A DNA stretch of 64,000 bases, from NCBI RefSeq assembly GCF_016921115.1, contig NZ_JAFFZS010000016.1:1-64000 (forward strand), in the 5' to 3' direction. A model generated the notes under the pieces. That model saw nothing but the letters and a program-made list of their open reading frames with translations, did not search any database and was not told the DNA's origin. Below, piece by piece: positions 23,401 to 31,008 of this stretch (its first letter is position 1; each line of letters starts with the position of its first letter). The stretch comes from Streptomyces actuosus (lineage in GTDB: Bacteria; Actinomycetota; Actinomycetes; Streptomycetales; Streptomycetaceae). Position numbers and translations under genes: made by a program.

Positions 23401-25343
23401 TCGAGGCCCGCGGTCAGCAGGCGCAGCCGTGCGTCCTCCCGGGGCAGCGAGCCGACCTCGCGCAGGAACGCGCCCACCGCGCGGCCCAGTTCGAGAGGGC
23501 GGCCCAGCTGGTCGCCCTTCCAGAAGGGCAGGCGGCCCGGGACGCCGGGGGCGGGGGAGACCAGGACGCGGTCGCGGGTGATGTCCTCGATGCGCCACGA
23601 GCTGGTGCCGAGCGTGAAGACGTCGCCCACGCGGGACTCGTAGACCATCTCCTCGTCCAGCTCGCCGACTCGGCCGCCGCCCTTCTTCGGGTCGGCGCCT
23701 GCCAGGAACACCCCGAACAGGCCCCGGTCGGGGATCGTGCCACCGGAGGTGACGGCCAGGCGCTGGGCGCCGGGGCGGCCGGTGATCGCGCCGGTCACCC
23801 GGTCCCACACCACGCGTGGACGCAGCTCGGCGAAGGCATCGGACGGATACCGGCCGGCGAGCATGTCCACGACGGCCGTGAAGGCCGACTCGGGCAGGGA
23901 GGCGAACGGTGCCGCGCGGCGTACCGCCGCCAGCAGGTCGTCGAACTGCCAGCTGTCCATGGACGTCATCGCGACGAGCTGCTGGGCGAGCACGTCGAGC
24001 GGGTTGGCGGGCACCCTCAGGGACTCGATGGAGCCCGTGCGCATCCGTTCGGTGACGACGGCGGCCTGCACCAGGTCTCCGCGGTACTTCGGGAAGACGA
24101 CACCCGTGGAGACCGCGCCCACCTGGTGGCCGGCGCGGCCCACGCGCTGGAGGCCGGAGGCCACGGAGGGCGGGGACTCGACCTGGACGACGAGGTCGAC
24201 GGCCCCCATGTCGATGCCGAGTTCGAGGCTGGAGGTGGCGACGACAGCGGGCAGGCGGCCGGCCTTGAGGTCCTCCTCGACCAGGGCGCGCTGCTCCTTG
24301 GAGACCGAGCCGTGGTGGGCGCGCGCGACGACGGCGGGCGCCCCCTGTGCCGCGCCCGAACCGCCCATGAGCTCGGCCGGCGCGTGGTGCTCGTCCAGGG
24401 ACTCCCCGGTGGCCCGTTCGTACGCGATCTCGTTGAGCCGGTTGCACAGGCGCTCGGCGAGTCGGCGGGAGTTGGCGAACACGATGGTCGAGCGGTGCGC
24501 CTGGACCAGATCGGTGATCCGCTCCTCGACGTGCGGCCAGATCGACGGGCGCTCGGCGCCCTCGCCGCCGTCGGCGACCGGGGAACCGCCCAGTTCGCCC
24601 AGGTCCTCCACCGGGACGACCACGGAGAGGTCGAACTCCTTGCCGGACGCCGGTTGGACGATCTCCACCTTGCGGCGCGGCGAGAGGTAGCGCGCGACCT
24701 CGTCCACCGGGCGGACCGTGGCCGACAGGCCGACGCGTCGGGCCGGCGTCGGCAGCAGCTCGTCCAGCCGCTCCAGGGACAGGGCGAGATGCGCGCCCCG
24801 CTTGGTGCCCGCGACCGCGTGCACCTCGTCCAGGATCACCGTCTCCACGCCGGTCAGCGCGTCGCGCGTGGCCGACGTCAGCATCAGGAACAGCGACTCC
24901 GGGGTGGTGATCAGGATGTCGGGCGGGCGGCTGGACAGGGCCCGGCGCTCGGCGGGCGGGGTGTCGCCGGAGCGGATGCCGACCTTCACCTCCGGCTCGG
25001 GCAGCCCCAGGCGGACCGACTCCTGGCGGATGCCGGTCAGCGGGCTGCGCAGATTGCGCTCGACATCGACGGCCAGGGCCTTGAGCGGGGAGACGTACAG
25101 GACGCGGCAGCGCTTCTTCGGGTCGGCCGGCGGGGGTGTCGAGGCCAGCTGGTCCAGGGCGGCCAGGAAGGCCGCCAGGGTCTTCCCCGACCCGGTCGGC
25201 GCGACGACCAGCACGTCCGATCCCGCGCGGATGGCCTGCCACGCACCCGCCTGCGCGGCGGTGGGCGCGGAGAACGCCCCCGCGAACCAGCCGCGGGTCG
25301 CGGGGGAGAAGCCGCCGAGGGCTCGGTGGGCGGAGCTGACCAT
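20415..25343 (-). CDS. lhr: Lhr-type superfamily 2 ATP-dependent helicase
   Basis: The 1642-aa protein, the usual size for bacterial Lhr, has two RecA-like domains near the N-terminus. The Walker A motif is APTGSGKT (GSGKT at 51-55), the DEVH box is ILDEVHAVAG, and further motifs are FANSRRLAERLC and GIDMGAVDLVVQVESP. A winged helix, the Lhr core DUF and a long C-terminal domain with internal Gly/Asp/Pro-rich spacers (about 1440-1520) follow. Lhr translocates 3'-5' on single-stranded DNA and belongs to mycobacterial DNA-damage regulons. The start is ATG 25343 (MVSSAHRALGGFSP), where the conserved helicase N-terminus begins. Confidence 0.93.
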   Translation of the reverse strand: MVSSAHRALGGFSPATRGWFAGAFSAPTAAQAGAWQAIRAGSDVLVVAPTGSGKTLAAFLAALDQLASTPPPADPKKRCRVLYVSPLKALAVDVERNLRSPLTGIRQESVRLGLPEPEVKVGIRSGDTPPAERRALSSRPPDILITTPESLFLMLTSATRDALTGVETVILDEVHAVAGTKRGAHLALSLERLDELLPTPARRVGLSATVRPVDEVARYLSPRRKVEIVQPASGKEFDLSVVVPVEDLGELGGSPVADGGEGAERPSIWPHVEERITDLVQAHRSTIVFANSRRLAERLCNRLNEIAYERATGESLDEHHAPAELMGGSGAAQGAPAVVARAHHGSVSKEQRALVEEDLKAGRLPAVVATSSLELGIDMGAVDLVVQVESPPSVASGLQRVGRAGHQVGAVSTGVVFPKYRGDLVQAAVVTERMRTGSIESLRVPANPLDVLAQQLVAMTSMDSWQFDDLLAAVRRAAPFASLPESAFTAVVDMLAGRYPSDAFAELRPRVVWDRVTGAITGRPGAQRLAVTSGGTIPDRGLFGVFLAGADPKKGGGRVGELDEEMVYESRVGDVFTLGTSSWRIEDITRDRVLVSPAPGVPGRLPFWKGDQLGRPLELGRAVGAFLREVGSLPREDARLRLLTAGLDAWAADNVLSYLEEQRTACGHVPDDRTIVVERFRDELGDWRVVVHSPFGAQVHAPWALALGARLSERYGMDAQVMHADDGIVLRLPDADLMGLDLLDQEPTRTGTEYDAEQAPVGAADVVFDKGEVDGIVTDQVGGSALFASRFRECAARALLLPRRNPGRRTPLWQQRQRAAQLLEVASEFGSFPIVLEAVRECLQDVFDVPGLVELMGDLEARRVRLVEVTTPEPSPFARSLLFGYVAQFLYEGDSPLAERRAAALSLDSRLLAELLGQAELRELLDADVLAELERELQWLTEDRRVKDAEGVADVLRLLGPLTDAELAERGADPHWAGELAAARRAIRVRIAGADHWAAIEDAGRLRDALGTALPVGVPEAFTEPVKDPLGDLLARHARSHGPFTSATAAARFGLGVAVTEGALQRLAAAGRVVQGEFHPAGIGQEWCDAAVLRRLRRRSLAALRHELEPVPPPALAQFLPQWQHIGTGHSLRGIDGLVRAVEQLQGASVPASALEKLVLPSRVRDYTPAMLDELTAAGELVWAGAGSLPGKDGWVSLYLADAAPLLLPPPHPLEPTALHQSVLDALSGGYGLFFRQIADQVRATTHPEATDPQLADVLWDLAWSGRLTNDTLAPMRALLGSGRTAGSTAHRARRAVPRGRYGALTAAARTASRSGPPTVAGRWSLLPAREQDPTVRAHALARALLDRHGVVTRGAVAAEGVEGGFSATYRILSAFEESGQARRGYVVEGLGAAQFAMDGAVDRLRAVANARERGDGGPATAFPGTAADGGTPAADVFGSPFGDVDAESGFPAFPDLPDLPDGPDAGRRTARDEYVSPRDRVAPGAGGPRGGGSGFPYGAGFADRLRRSPSAASRAVVLAAADPANAYGAALPWPEPPTGAGHKPGRKAGALVVLVDGEPALYMERGGKTLLAWPEDPDATVTDDPRLPAAAEALAAAARAGVLGTVTVERVNGAPALTSPLGTLLEEAGFIATPRGLRLRA

Positions 25344-25595
25344 GCGTCCATCCTGCACCCCTCCACTGACAATCCCGCCGACCTGGGGGAACGCGGCACC
25401 GGCAGCCCTCAGGTACCGGCAGCCGCCGGGCACCGGCGGCGGGCGGAGCGGGGGCGGACCGGGCGGGCGGCCCGCGTGGCGCCCGCGGTCCGGGGCGAGG
25501 CCGCGGGCCGGCGGGTGCGGCGGCGGCCCGGCGCCGCGGCCCGGGCGGCGGGCGGGGCCGCGGTGGGGCCGGCCGGTGTGGCGGACAATGAGGGG

Positions 25596-26666
25596 ATGGC
25601 GGGTTCGGGAGAGCAGGCGCGGCACTGGCGGTACGCGGAGCTGCCCGGCGTCGACCTGCTGCGGGCCCGCTACGTCCGCAAGACCTTCGTGCGGCACACG
25701 CACGAGCACTTCGTGATCGCCGCCGTCGCCGAAGGGGTGGAGGTCTTCCACCACGGCGACGGCGACCAGTACGCGGCGGCCGGCTCCCTCGCGCTGGTCA
25801 ACCCGGACACGCCGCACACCGGCCGGGCCGGAGTGCCCGAGGGGTGGCGGTACGGGGCCGTGTATCCGTCGCCCGAGGTCGTGGCGGAGATCGCCGCGGA
25901 GACGACGCTTCTGCGCGGCACACCGGGATTCGTCAGCCCGGTGCTGGACGATCCCTACGCCGTCGGTCTGGTCCACCAGGTCCTGCGGGCTGCCGACGAG
26001 GGCAACGCCCTGGCCGCCGACACCCTGCTGCGGATGGCCGTGACCCGCCTGCTGCGGCTGAACGGCGGGCGGCTGCCGGCACGGGAGGTGCGGACGGCGG
26101 GAGCTCGCACGGCCGCACGCGCGCGTGCGGTGCTGGAGGAGCGCATGGCCGCGCCGCCGACGCTGGAGCGGCTCGCCGCGGACCTCGGAACGAGCCCCTT
26201 CTCGCTGCTGCGGTCCTTCCGGGACGCCTACGGCATGCCGCCGCACACCTGGTTGACGGACGCCCGGGTGCGGCGTGCCCGGCGGCTGCTGGACGCGGGG
26301 ACGACGCCCGCGGAGGCCGCCGTGGCGGTGGGGTTCACCGACCAGCCGCACCTCAACCGGCACTTCTCGCGGATCGTGGGGGTTCCTCCGGGCGCGTACC
26401 GGCGCGAGCGCAACGGGGGCCGCAAGAACGTACAAGACGTGCGGGGGCGGCTGCTCGTACCGTCCGAGGCGTGGCAGAACGGACAGCAGTCGAGGACACG
26501 CCGAACGCAGGGGCAGGGGCAGGGGCAGGGGCAGGGGACACGGGGAGAACGGGAGGAACCGGGGGAGCGGCGGGGGCAGCGGGAGCGGTACGAGGAGCGG
26601 GAGCGGCCGGGGAGCGGCCGGACAGGGTCGTCGTACGCGACGCCCTCGGCGTCGGGGTCGCCGTAG
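25596..26666 (+). CDS. AraC-family transcriptional regulator with low-complexity C-terminal extension
   Basis: The 356-aa protein has an AraC-binding cupin at about 5-110 (HTHEHFVIAAVAEGVEVF, NPDTPHTG) and a two-HTH AraC DNA-binding domain at about 185-285 (LAADLGTSPFSLLRSFRDAYG, AVAVGFTDQPHLNRHFSRIVG). The conserved part ends near residue 285. About 70 further residues are a charged, repetitive tail (QGQGQGQGQG, then Arg/Glu-rich) that overlaps azlC by 196 bp. Similar regulators sit before azlCD genes and probably control amino-acid export. It is divergent from lhr. Confidence 0.88.
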   Translation: MAGSGEQARHWRYAELPGVDLLRARYVRKTFVRHTHEHFVIAAVAEGVEVFHHGDGDQYAAAGSLALVNPDTPHTGRAGVPEGWRYGAVYPSPEVVAEIAAETTLLRGTPGFVSPVLDDPYAVGLVHQVLRAADEGNALAADTLLRMAVTRLLRLNGGRLPAREVRTAGARTAARARAVLEERMAAPPTLERLAADLGTSPFSLLRSFRDAYGMPPHTWLTDARVRRARRLLDAGTTPAEAAVAVGFTDQPHLNRHFSRIVGVPPGAYRRERNGGRKNVQDVRGRLLVPSEAWQNGQQSRTRRTQGQGQGQGQGTRGEREEPGERRGQRERYEERERPGSGRTGSSYATPSASGSP

Positions 26667-27313
26667 GCCTGTCCGGGTTCGCCTTCGGGGTGACCTCGGC
26701 CGGCAGCGGGCTCACGGTGTGGCAGAGCTGCGCGCTGAGCCTCCTGGTGTTCACCGGAGCCTCGCAGTTCGCGCTGGTGGGCGCTCTCGCGGCGGGCGGC
26801 GGCGCCGTCACCGCCGCGGCGGGCGCACTCTTCCTCGGTGTGCGCAACGCGTTCTACGGGCTGCGCCTGTCGCAGCTGCTGGCGCTGCCGAGGGCGGTGC
26901 GCCCGTTCGCCGCGCAGTGGGTCATCGACGAGACGACGGCCGTGTCACTGGCCCAGCCGACGCGGCGCAACGCGCGCATGGGGTTCGCCGTCACCGGGCT
27001 CAGCCTCTACCTGCTGTGGAACCTGACGACGCTGCTCGGCGCGCTCGGCGCGGAGGCGATCGGGGACACCGCGCTGTGGGGCCTGGACGCGGCCGGTCCC
27101 GCGGTCTTCCTCGCACTGCTGGCGCCCATGCTGAGAACGACCACCGAGCGGGCGGTCGCCGTGCTCGCCGTGCTGCTGGGCCTGGGGCTGCTGCCCGTGC
27201 TGCCGGCCGGAGTGCCGGTGCTGGTGGCCGCCCTCGCCGCTCCGGCCGTGCTGTACGTGGTGGGCCGACGCGAGAGGACGGTCCGCCCTGGGGCGCCGGG
27301 AGGAACGCGATGA
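26471..27313 (+). CDS. azlC: AzlC-family branched-chain amino-acid exporter subunit
   Basis: The 280-aa protein starts at GTG 26471. Residues about 10-45 are a Gly/Ala/Thr low-complexity tail with a GAGAGAGAG stretch. AzlC motifs follow: DALGVGVAVGLSGFAFGVTS, FTGASQFALVG, LGVRNAFYGLRLS and AAQWVIDETTAVS, in a 5-6 helix membrane domain. With AzlD it forms a two-subunit exporter of branched-chain amino acids and analogues. It overlaps the AraC gene (196 bp) and azlD (4 bp). A later start just before VVRDALGVGV would remove the overlap and cannot be excluded. Confidence 0.85.
   Translation: MAERTAVEDTPNAGAGAGAGAGDTGRTGGTGGAAGAAGAVRGAGAAGERPDRVVVRDALGVGVAVGLSGFAFGVTSAGSGLTVWQSCALSLLVFTGASQFALVGALAAGGGAVTAAAGALFLGVRNAFYGLRLSQLLALPRAVRPFAAQWVIDETTAVSLAQPTRRNARMGFAVTGLSLYLLWNLTTLLGALGAEAIGDTALWGLDAAGPAVFLALLAPMLRTTTERAVAVLAVLLGLGLLPVLPAGVPVLVAALAAPAVLYVVGRRERTVRPGAPGGTR
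26510..26538. repeat. GGGGCA hexanucleotide repeat in the araC-type/azlC overlap
   Basis: Four exact GGGGCA units plus a fifth GGGGA lie in the region read in two frames. They encode Gln-Gly repeats in the AraC-type protein and Gly-Ala repeats in AzlC. Five closely spaced G-runs could form a G-quadruplex on the coding strand. Confidence 0.9.
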
Positions 27314-27618
27314 ACATCTGGATCGCCGTCGCCGTCACCGCCGTCGGCTGCTACGCGGTCAAACTCGCCGGTCTGCTCGTGCCCGCGGGGGTGCTGGAGC
27401 GGCCCCTCGTCAGGCGGCTCGCCGCGCTGCTCCCGGTGGCCCTCCTCGCCGCCCTCACCGCGCAGCAGGCCTTCGCCGACGGGCACGCGCTCGTACTCGA
27501 CGCCAGAGCGGCGGGGCTGGGCGCGGCGGGAGTGGCCCTCCTGCTGCGCGCGCCCTTCCTGCTGGTCGTGGCGGCTGCCGTGGTGGTGACCGCGGGGGTG
27601 CGGGCCGTCGCGGGCTGA
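27310..27618 (+). CDS. azlD: AzlD-family small subunit of amino-acid exporter
   Basis: The 102-aa protein consists of three to four hydrophobic helices, with the AzlD pattern AVTAVGCYAVKLAGLLVP followed by ALLPVALLAALTAQQ. The start overlaps the azlC stop (ATGA), the usual coupling of the two exporter subunits. Confidence 0.9.
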   Translation: MNIWIAVAVTAVGCYAVKLAGLLVPAGVLERPLVRRLAALLPVALLAALTAQQAFADGHALVLDARAAGLGAAGVALLLRAPFLLVVAAAVVVTAGVRAVAG

Positions 27619-27827
27619 GGGAGGGAGAGGCCCGTGCGGCCCGGACACGGCGCCCACACGCTCCCGCACCGCTCCGTCCCGCATCCACGGCAGCGCCGGC
27701 CGGGGCACCCTTCCCGTACGAAGCAGCCGCACCGTGCGGCGCCGCGCCCCGCCCCGCGGGCACGCGCCGGCGGGCAGCCGCCGTGCCCCGCCCCGCGCGC
27801 GTGCCGTCGTCCACGCCGGGGCCGGGG

Positions 27828-28772
27828 TCACCCCACGGGGCGGCCGTAGGCCCGCAGGGTGCGCAGTGCCTCGATCGTCACGATCGGGCGCGCCTCCAGC
27901 GCGGGGGCGGGGGCCCACCGGCGCCAGCGCACCGGCCAGCCGCCGTCGTCCTGCTGCTCCGCGGCGAGGAAGTCCAGGGAGCGGGCCATCTCCTCCTCGG
28001 TGAACCACGCGCGGGCGAGGGAGTCCGGGGTCCGGGCGTAGTCGTGTGCGAAATGGTGCTCGCCGGGGGCGTAGCCGGGCGCGACCGGCCAGGCGTCCAG
28101 GTCGCCCGGGTCCAGGGCGGCGAGCCGCTGGTCACGCACCAGGCGGCCGAGACGGTCGGCCGCGGCCTCGGCGCGCGGCCGGTCGGGCGCCGAATCCAGG
28201 AAGGACACGGCGGCCCGTACCTCGTAGGGGTGGGACCTTTCCAGCATCTCGATGCGCTGCCAGCAGAAGTCCGTGGCGCGGAAGAGCCAGGCGTGCCACA
28301 CCGCGTTGCGGTGGAGCAGCCCCACGACCGGTCCGGTGGCCAGCAGGTCGCTCGGCGGGGTCTCGACGACCGGGACGAACGGCGCCGTGGGATAGCCGCG
28401 CTGGCTGGGATGGACCGCCGGCAGGGCCCCGTCCGCGGTGGAGACCGACGTCAGATAGCGGCAGGCGCGCTCCACCCGCTGCCCGCCGCACCGTCCGATG
28501 GCGTCCAGGACGTGCAGGGCGCGGGCGGTGTGCAGGGGCTGGCTGACCGGTCCGCGCAGATCAGGCTCCAGCGCATGGCCGTATCCGCCGTCGTCGTTGC
28601 GGTGGGCGTCGAGGGCGGTCTCCACCGGGTCGGCGCTCCCGTTCAGGAAGTGGTGGGCGAAGAGCCGCTGCTCCAGCACGCGCGCGGTGAGCCAGACGAA
28701 CTGTTCGGCGCGGACGAGCGGGGAGCGCGCCGGGGGCGTAGGGGGGAGTGGGGACACTCCGTTTTCGGCCAT
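27828..28772 (-). CDS. prenyltransferase/squalene-cyclase-like alpha-toroid protein of unknown function
   Basis: The 314-aa protein carries repeats reminiscent of terpene-cyclase/prenyltransferase alpha-alpha barrels: HRNDDGGYGHALEPDLRGPV near residue 57 and LAAEQQDDGGWPVRW near residue 270. The Asp-rich DxDD motif of true squalene-hopene cyclases is not seen, nor the zinc ligands of prenyltransferases. The enzymatic role is therefore unknown. It is convergent with azlCD and divergent from the small DUF3046 gene. Homologues are, from memory, annotated only as hypothetical in this streptomycete neighbourhood. Confidence 0.75.
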   Translation of the reverse strand: MAENGVSPLPPTPPARSPLVRAEQFVWLTARVLEQRLFAHHFLNGSADPVETALDAHRNDDGGYGHALEPDLRGPVSQPLHTARALHVLDAIGRCGGQRVERACRYLTSVSTADGALPAVHPSQRGYPTAPFVPVVETPPSDLLATGPVVGLLHRNAVWHAWLFRATDFCWQRIEMLERSHPYEVRAAVSFLDSAPDRPRAEAAADRLGRLVRDQRLAALDPGDLDAWPVAPGYAPGEHHFAHDYARTPDSLARAWFTEEEMARSLDFLAAEQQDDGGWPVRWRRWAPAPALEARPIVTIEALRTLRAYGRPVG

Positions 28773-28851
28773 GGTTCAGACCGTAGGACGGAAAGCGGTC
28801 TCGGCAAGCGCCCCTGGCTCGGGCCCACCCCGGGGGCGGGATACTGGAGTC

Positions 28852-29046
28852 ATGCGGTTGACGGTCTTCTGGCAGCGGATGGCGGAGCACTTCGGCACGG
28901 GGTACGCCGACACCTTCGCGCGCGACCACGTGATGGCGGAGCTCGGCGGGCGTACGGTGCACGAGGCGCTGGCGGCCGGCTGGGACGCCAAGGACGTGTG
29001 GCGCGTGGTGTGCACGGTGATGAACGTCCCCCACGAGCGGCGCTGA
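28852..29046 (+). CDS. DUF3046 family protein
   Basis: The 64-aa product (MRLTVFWQRMAEHFG...) shows the actinobacterial DUF3046 pattern RDHVMAELGGRTVHEAL, then DVWRVVC near the end. The family is short, soluble and conserved next to recA in actinobacteria. Its function is not known. Start ATG 28852 is preceded by GGAG at 28846-28849. Confidence 0.85.
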   Translation: MRLTVFWQRMAEHFGTGYADTFARDHVMAELGGRTVHEALAAGWDAKDVWRVVCTVMNVPHERR

Positions 29047-29155
29047 CCGTCCGAGGACCGCGCGCCGCCTCCGCCGGCGTGCGGGCAGCCGGACCGGGGG
29101 AGGGAAGAGCGCGGGACGGCGACCGATCACCGGCGGCGTGCGCGAGACTTGCCCC

Positions 29156-30469
29156 GTGGCATCCACTGACGAGTCCGGGCAGCTCACCCGGCAGGCACCC
29201 CCGCTCGGCACGACTCCGCCCGCCCGGTCACCGGCCGAAGGCGGCAGGCCGGGCGCGCGCATGCCGCGCTGGCTGCCGCGCGCCATGGTGCTCGCCCTGG
29301 CACTCATCGCCGTGTTCCAGCTGGGCAGCTGGGCCTTCCACCAGCTGACCGGTCTGCTGATCAACATCCTCATCGCGTTCTTCCTGGCGCTCGCCATCGA
29401 GCCCGCGGTGAGCTGGATGGCCGGTCGCGGTCTGCGGCGCGGGCTCGCCGCGTTCCTGGTCTTCCTCGGGCTGCTGGTCGTCTCCGCGGGGTTCGTCACC
29501 CTGCTCGGCTCGATGCTCGCGGGCCAGATCGTGAAGATGGTCGAGGGTTTCCCGGACTATCTCGACTCGGTCATCAACTGGATCAACTCCACCTTCCGCA
29601 CCGAGCTGCGGCGGGTGGACGTCCAGGAGGGCCTGCTCCACTCCGACTGGCTGCGCAAGTACGTCCAGAACAGCGCCACCGGCGTCCTGGACGTGTCCGC
29701 GCAGGTTCTCGGAGGGCTCTTCCGGCTGCTGACGATCGGGCTGTTCTCGTTCTACTTCGCGGCGGACGGCCCCCGCCTGCGCCGTACGATCTGCTCGCTG
29801 CTGCCGCCCGCACGGCAGGCCGAGGTGCTGCGCGCCTGGGAGATCGCCGTCGACAAGACCGGCGGCTATCTGTACTCGCGCGGCCTGATGGCGCTGATCT
29901 CGGGCATCGCGCACTACGTCCTGCTGGAGGCCCTGGGCATCCCGTACGCGCCCGTGCTCGGCGTCTGGGTCGGCGTGGTCTCCCAGTTCATCCCCACCAT
30001 CGGCACCTACCTCGCGGGCGCGCTGCCGATGCTGATCGCCTTCACGGTCGATCCCTGGTACGCGGTGTGGGTGCTGGTCTTCGTCGTGGTCTACCAGCAG
30101 TTCGAGAACTACATGCTGCAGCCGAAGCTGACCTCCAAGACCGTCGACATCCATCCCGCCGTGGCCTTCGGCTCGGTCATCGCCGGTACCGCCCTGCTGG
30201 GGGCGGTGGGTGCACTGATCGCCATTCCGGCGGTCGCCACGCTCCAGGCCTTCCTGGGCGCGTACGTGAGGCGGTACGACGTCACGGACGACCCCCGCGT
30301 CCACGGGCACCGCGCCCGGGGCGGGGGCCAGGGCCTGCTCACTCGCGCGCGCGCCGCGTGGGGCCGTACGCGGGAGGGGACCACCGGGACCACCCGGGCC
30401 GCGGAGGACGCCGACGGCGGCGTCACCGGGGGCGACCGCGTCGGCGATTCGCCCCGCAGCGGCTCGTGA
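29156..30469 (+). CDS. AI-2E-family (YdiK/PerM-like) transporter
   Basis: The 437-aa integral membrane protein has about seven to eight helices. AI-2E-type motifs include LINILIAFFLALAIEPAV and, near residues 275-300, GVWVGVVSQFIPTIGTYLAGALPMLIAF. The ending is VVVYQQFENYMLQPKL with PAVAFGSVIAGTALLGAVGALIAIP. Most members are PerM-like permeases and only a few export autoinducer-2, so the substrate is unknown. The start is GTG 29156. A basic and acidic low-complexity tail of about 70 residues ends the protein. Confidence 0.88.
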   Translation: MASTDESGQLTRQAPPLGTTPPARSPAEGGRPGARMPRWLPRAMVLALALIAVFQLGSWAFHQLTGLLINILIAFFLALAIEPAVSWMAGRGLRRGLAAFLVFLGLLVVSAGFVTLLGSMLAGQIVKMVEGFPDYLDSVINWINSTFRTELRRVDVQEGLLHSDWLRKYVQNSATGVLDVSAQVLGGLFRLLTIGLFSFYFAADGPRLRRTICSLLPPARQAEVLRAWEIAVDKTGGYLYSRGLMALISGIAHYVLLEALGIPYAPVLGVWVGVVSQFIPTIGTYLAGALPMLIAFTVDPWYAVWVLVFVVVYQQFENYMLQPKLTSKTVDIHPAVAFGSVIAGTALLGAVGALIAIPAVATLQAFLGAYVRRYDVTDDPRVHGHRARGGGQGLLTRARAAWGRTREGTTGTTRAAEDADGGVTGGDRVGDSPRSGS

Positions 30470-31008
30470 GCGCGCCGGCAGCGGAGGCCGAGCCGTCCCG
30501 CAGCGGTGGGTGAGCCGGCCCCGGAGGTGTCCCGCACCGGTGCGGGGCGGGACACGGCTGGACGGGCCCGCTTCCGCCGGGACGCCGGACCGCGTGCGTG
30601 GCCGTCCCGCGCCGACGAGAGCCGAGCGTGCGCCATCCGGGTCCGCGCGGCCCGGGTCCACGTGCCCGGGTCCGCCTCGTCCTCGCGTCGCCCGGCCACC
30701 GGCGGCGGGCTTCGGAGGCCGCACTTCCGGACGGTGGCTCGGCTTCGGGGACACGAACGCGCATCCCGCAAGGTTCGCCGGCGCGGACAGTAGCCTCGGA
30801 AGTGCCGGGCGGTGCGCTTGACACAAAAATCGAACATCCATTCTCATGGAAGCTCCGGCGAGGCGCTCGGCAGTATGTTTTATGCCGTTTTCGAGGTGGA
30901 TGCACCCCGGTAGTCCACAGGCCGGACCGGCGTCGGGGCGCATTGTCAGTGGCAGGCGTTAGCGTCTTTGACGTGAAGCGATCGACTCAAGCAAACCGGG
31001 TGGAACCC
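30470..31008 (+). promoter_or_regulatory. recA upstream region
   Basis: The 539-bp gap lacks a credible gene. Its first 340 bp are very GC-rich without recognised elements. From about 30815 it turns AT-richer and carries TTGACA (30818-30823), the GAAC-type box, and TATGTTTTATG (about 30874-30884) before recA, so the recA promoter(s) and leader are here. Confidence 0.65.
30832..30843 (+). promoter_or_regulatory. Cheo/SOS-type LexA box of recA
   Basis: GAACATCCATTC follows the TTGACA element by 8 bases and would lie between -35 and -10. Streptomyces recA promoters are known to carry exactly this imperfect version of the Bacillus-type GAAC-N4-GTTC box. LexA binding there would repress recA until DNA damage. 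Confidence 0.8.

Noticed and set aside
20415..26435. A 2006-residue minus-strand open frame that would extend lhr upstream to 26435
   Set aside because: The part upstream of 25343 lacks helicase similarity, has extreme Arg/Pro/Gly bias and overlaps the AraC-type gene on the other strand. The Lhr N-terminus begins at ATG 25343.
26510..26538. CRISPR-like interpretation of the short GGGGCA repeats
   Set aside because: Units are only 6 bp, contiguous and within coding sequence; there are no spacers and no cas genes in the window.
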